Shown in pieces: positions 63,874-64,000 of a stretch of DNA of 64,000 nt. Each line of letters begins with the position of its first letter. The first letter of the stretch is position 1. Source of the stretch: Brevundimonas diminuta 3F5N. Lineage in GTDB: Bacteria; Pseudomonadota; Alphaproteobacteria; Caulobacterales; Caulobacteraceae. The stretch lies in the NCBI RefSeq assembly GCF_900163625.1, contig NZ_FUIE01000084.1, positions 1 to 64,000 on the forward strand, given 5' to 3'. The translations under genes were made by a program, and so were the position numbers. A model generated the notes under the pieces. It did not search any database. It was not told the origin of the DNA and saw only the letters and a list, made by a program, of their open reading frames with translations.

Positions 63874-64000
63874 TCAACGGCCGGAGACGGCGGCCTCGGC
63901 CACGCTGACGAAGCCGTCGGCGCGCAGACGCGCCGCCAGATCGCGCTTGATCCGGCCGATCATGCCGGGGCCCTCATAGATCAGGGCCGAATAGATCTGG
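63874..64000 (-). CDS. pyrD: 3' end of dihydroorotate dehydrogenase (partial)
   Basis: The window ends inside this gene. Only the last 42 codons are present, plus one base. The translated end QIYSALIYEGPGMIGRIKRD, with VSVAEAAVSGR at the stop, is the typical C-terminus of quinone-dependent PyrD (the YEGPG loop and the final AEA motif). The enzyme makes orotate in pyrimidine synthesis, in the inner membrane. The stop codon is at 63874-63876. The next gene on this strand starts 23 bases on. Confidence 0.82.
   Translation of the reverse strand, partial: QIYSALIYEGPGMIGRIKRDLAARLRADGFVSVAEAAVSGR

Overview
The window is 64 kb of GC-rich chromosome from an alphaproteobacterium of the Caulobacterales, most likely Brevundimonas or a close relative. 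Three things point there. The chemotaxis operon has the Caulobacter order (mcp, STAS gene, cheY, cheA, cheW, cheR, cheB, cheY, cheD, cheU, cheY, cheE). The cmk-rpsA-ihfB and ctaC-D-B-G-E clusters are alphaproteobacterial. Coding density is about 90% or more, many genes overlap as ATGA/TTGA, and porins and TonB receptors are prominent. I see no prophage, insertion sequence, integron or CRISPR array. The region reads as stable core chromosome.

Layout. (1) 90-9532 is an acetate module. A DcaP-like porin and acetyl-CoA synthetase lie in one operon, divergent from a LuxR-type response regulator. Then come an MHS-family carboxylate transporter and a 1127-residue sensor that fuses a sodium/solute-symporter domain to PAS, histidine kinase and receiver domains. 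Regulator and sensor match the CrbR/CrbS (ErdR/MxtR) pair that switches on acs. The same 14-base dyad, TTCGACCAARGTCG, lies in both promoter regions. (2) 9536-13324: succinate-semialdehyde dehydrogenase and a FixJ/FixL-like pair. (3) 13325-23799: a TorF-like outer-membrane protein and a 12-gene chemotaxis operon. (4) 23801-30111: D-amino-acid dehydrogenase, an MFS exporter, the tRNA hydroxylase TrhO and an AidB-type acyl-CoA dehydrogenase, separated by palindromic repeats. (5) 30120-30418: tandem tRNA-Ala(GGC) genes. (6) 30550-36665: an acidic FYDLN protein, then aroA, two small membrane proteins, cmk, rpsA, ihfB and mscL. (7) 36654-39850: a GNAT-like protein divergent from a POT peptide transporter, with a structured promoter region between them. 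(8) 39932-46682: TonB-dependent receptor, degenerate TraB/GumN protein, the selD-mnmH pair for 2-selenouridine in tRNA, and tldD. (9) 46791-48592: a padR-DUF1700-DUF2807 unit with a candidate operator. (10) 48842-57393: the aa3 cytochrome c oxidase cluster ctaC-D-B-(small protein)-G-E-DUF983-surf1, running into an M16 peptidase and an acetyltransferase. (11) 57390-64000: a c-di-GMP phosphodiesterase, serine hydrolase, YqgE, peroxiredoxin, a Vsr endonuclease with no methyltransferase beside it, a hybrid histidine kinase and the 3' end of pyrD.

The strongest candidate for new biology is the acetate locus. It looks like a CrbS/R regulon in a Caulobacterales background, with an MHS transporter and a DcaP porin where other bacteria have ActP. 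A candidate recognition site is readable in the sequence. Smaller leads are a hairpin that would hide the ribosome binding site of the GNAT-like gene, a terminator-like hairpin directly before the ctaB start codon, an M16 peptidase that seems to start at CTG, and several unassigned dyads in promoters. All functions are inferred by recognising motifs by eye; no database search was run.
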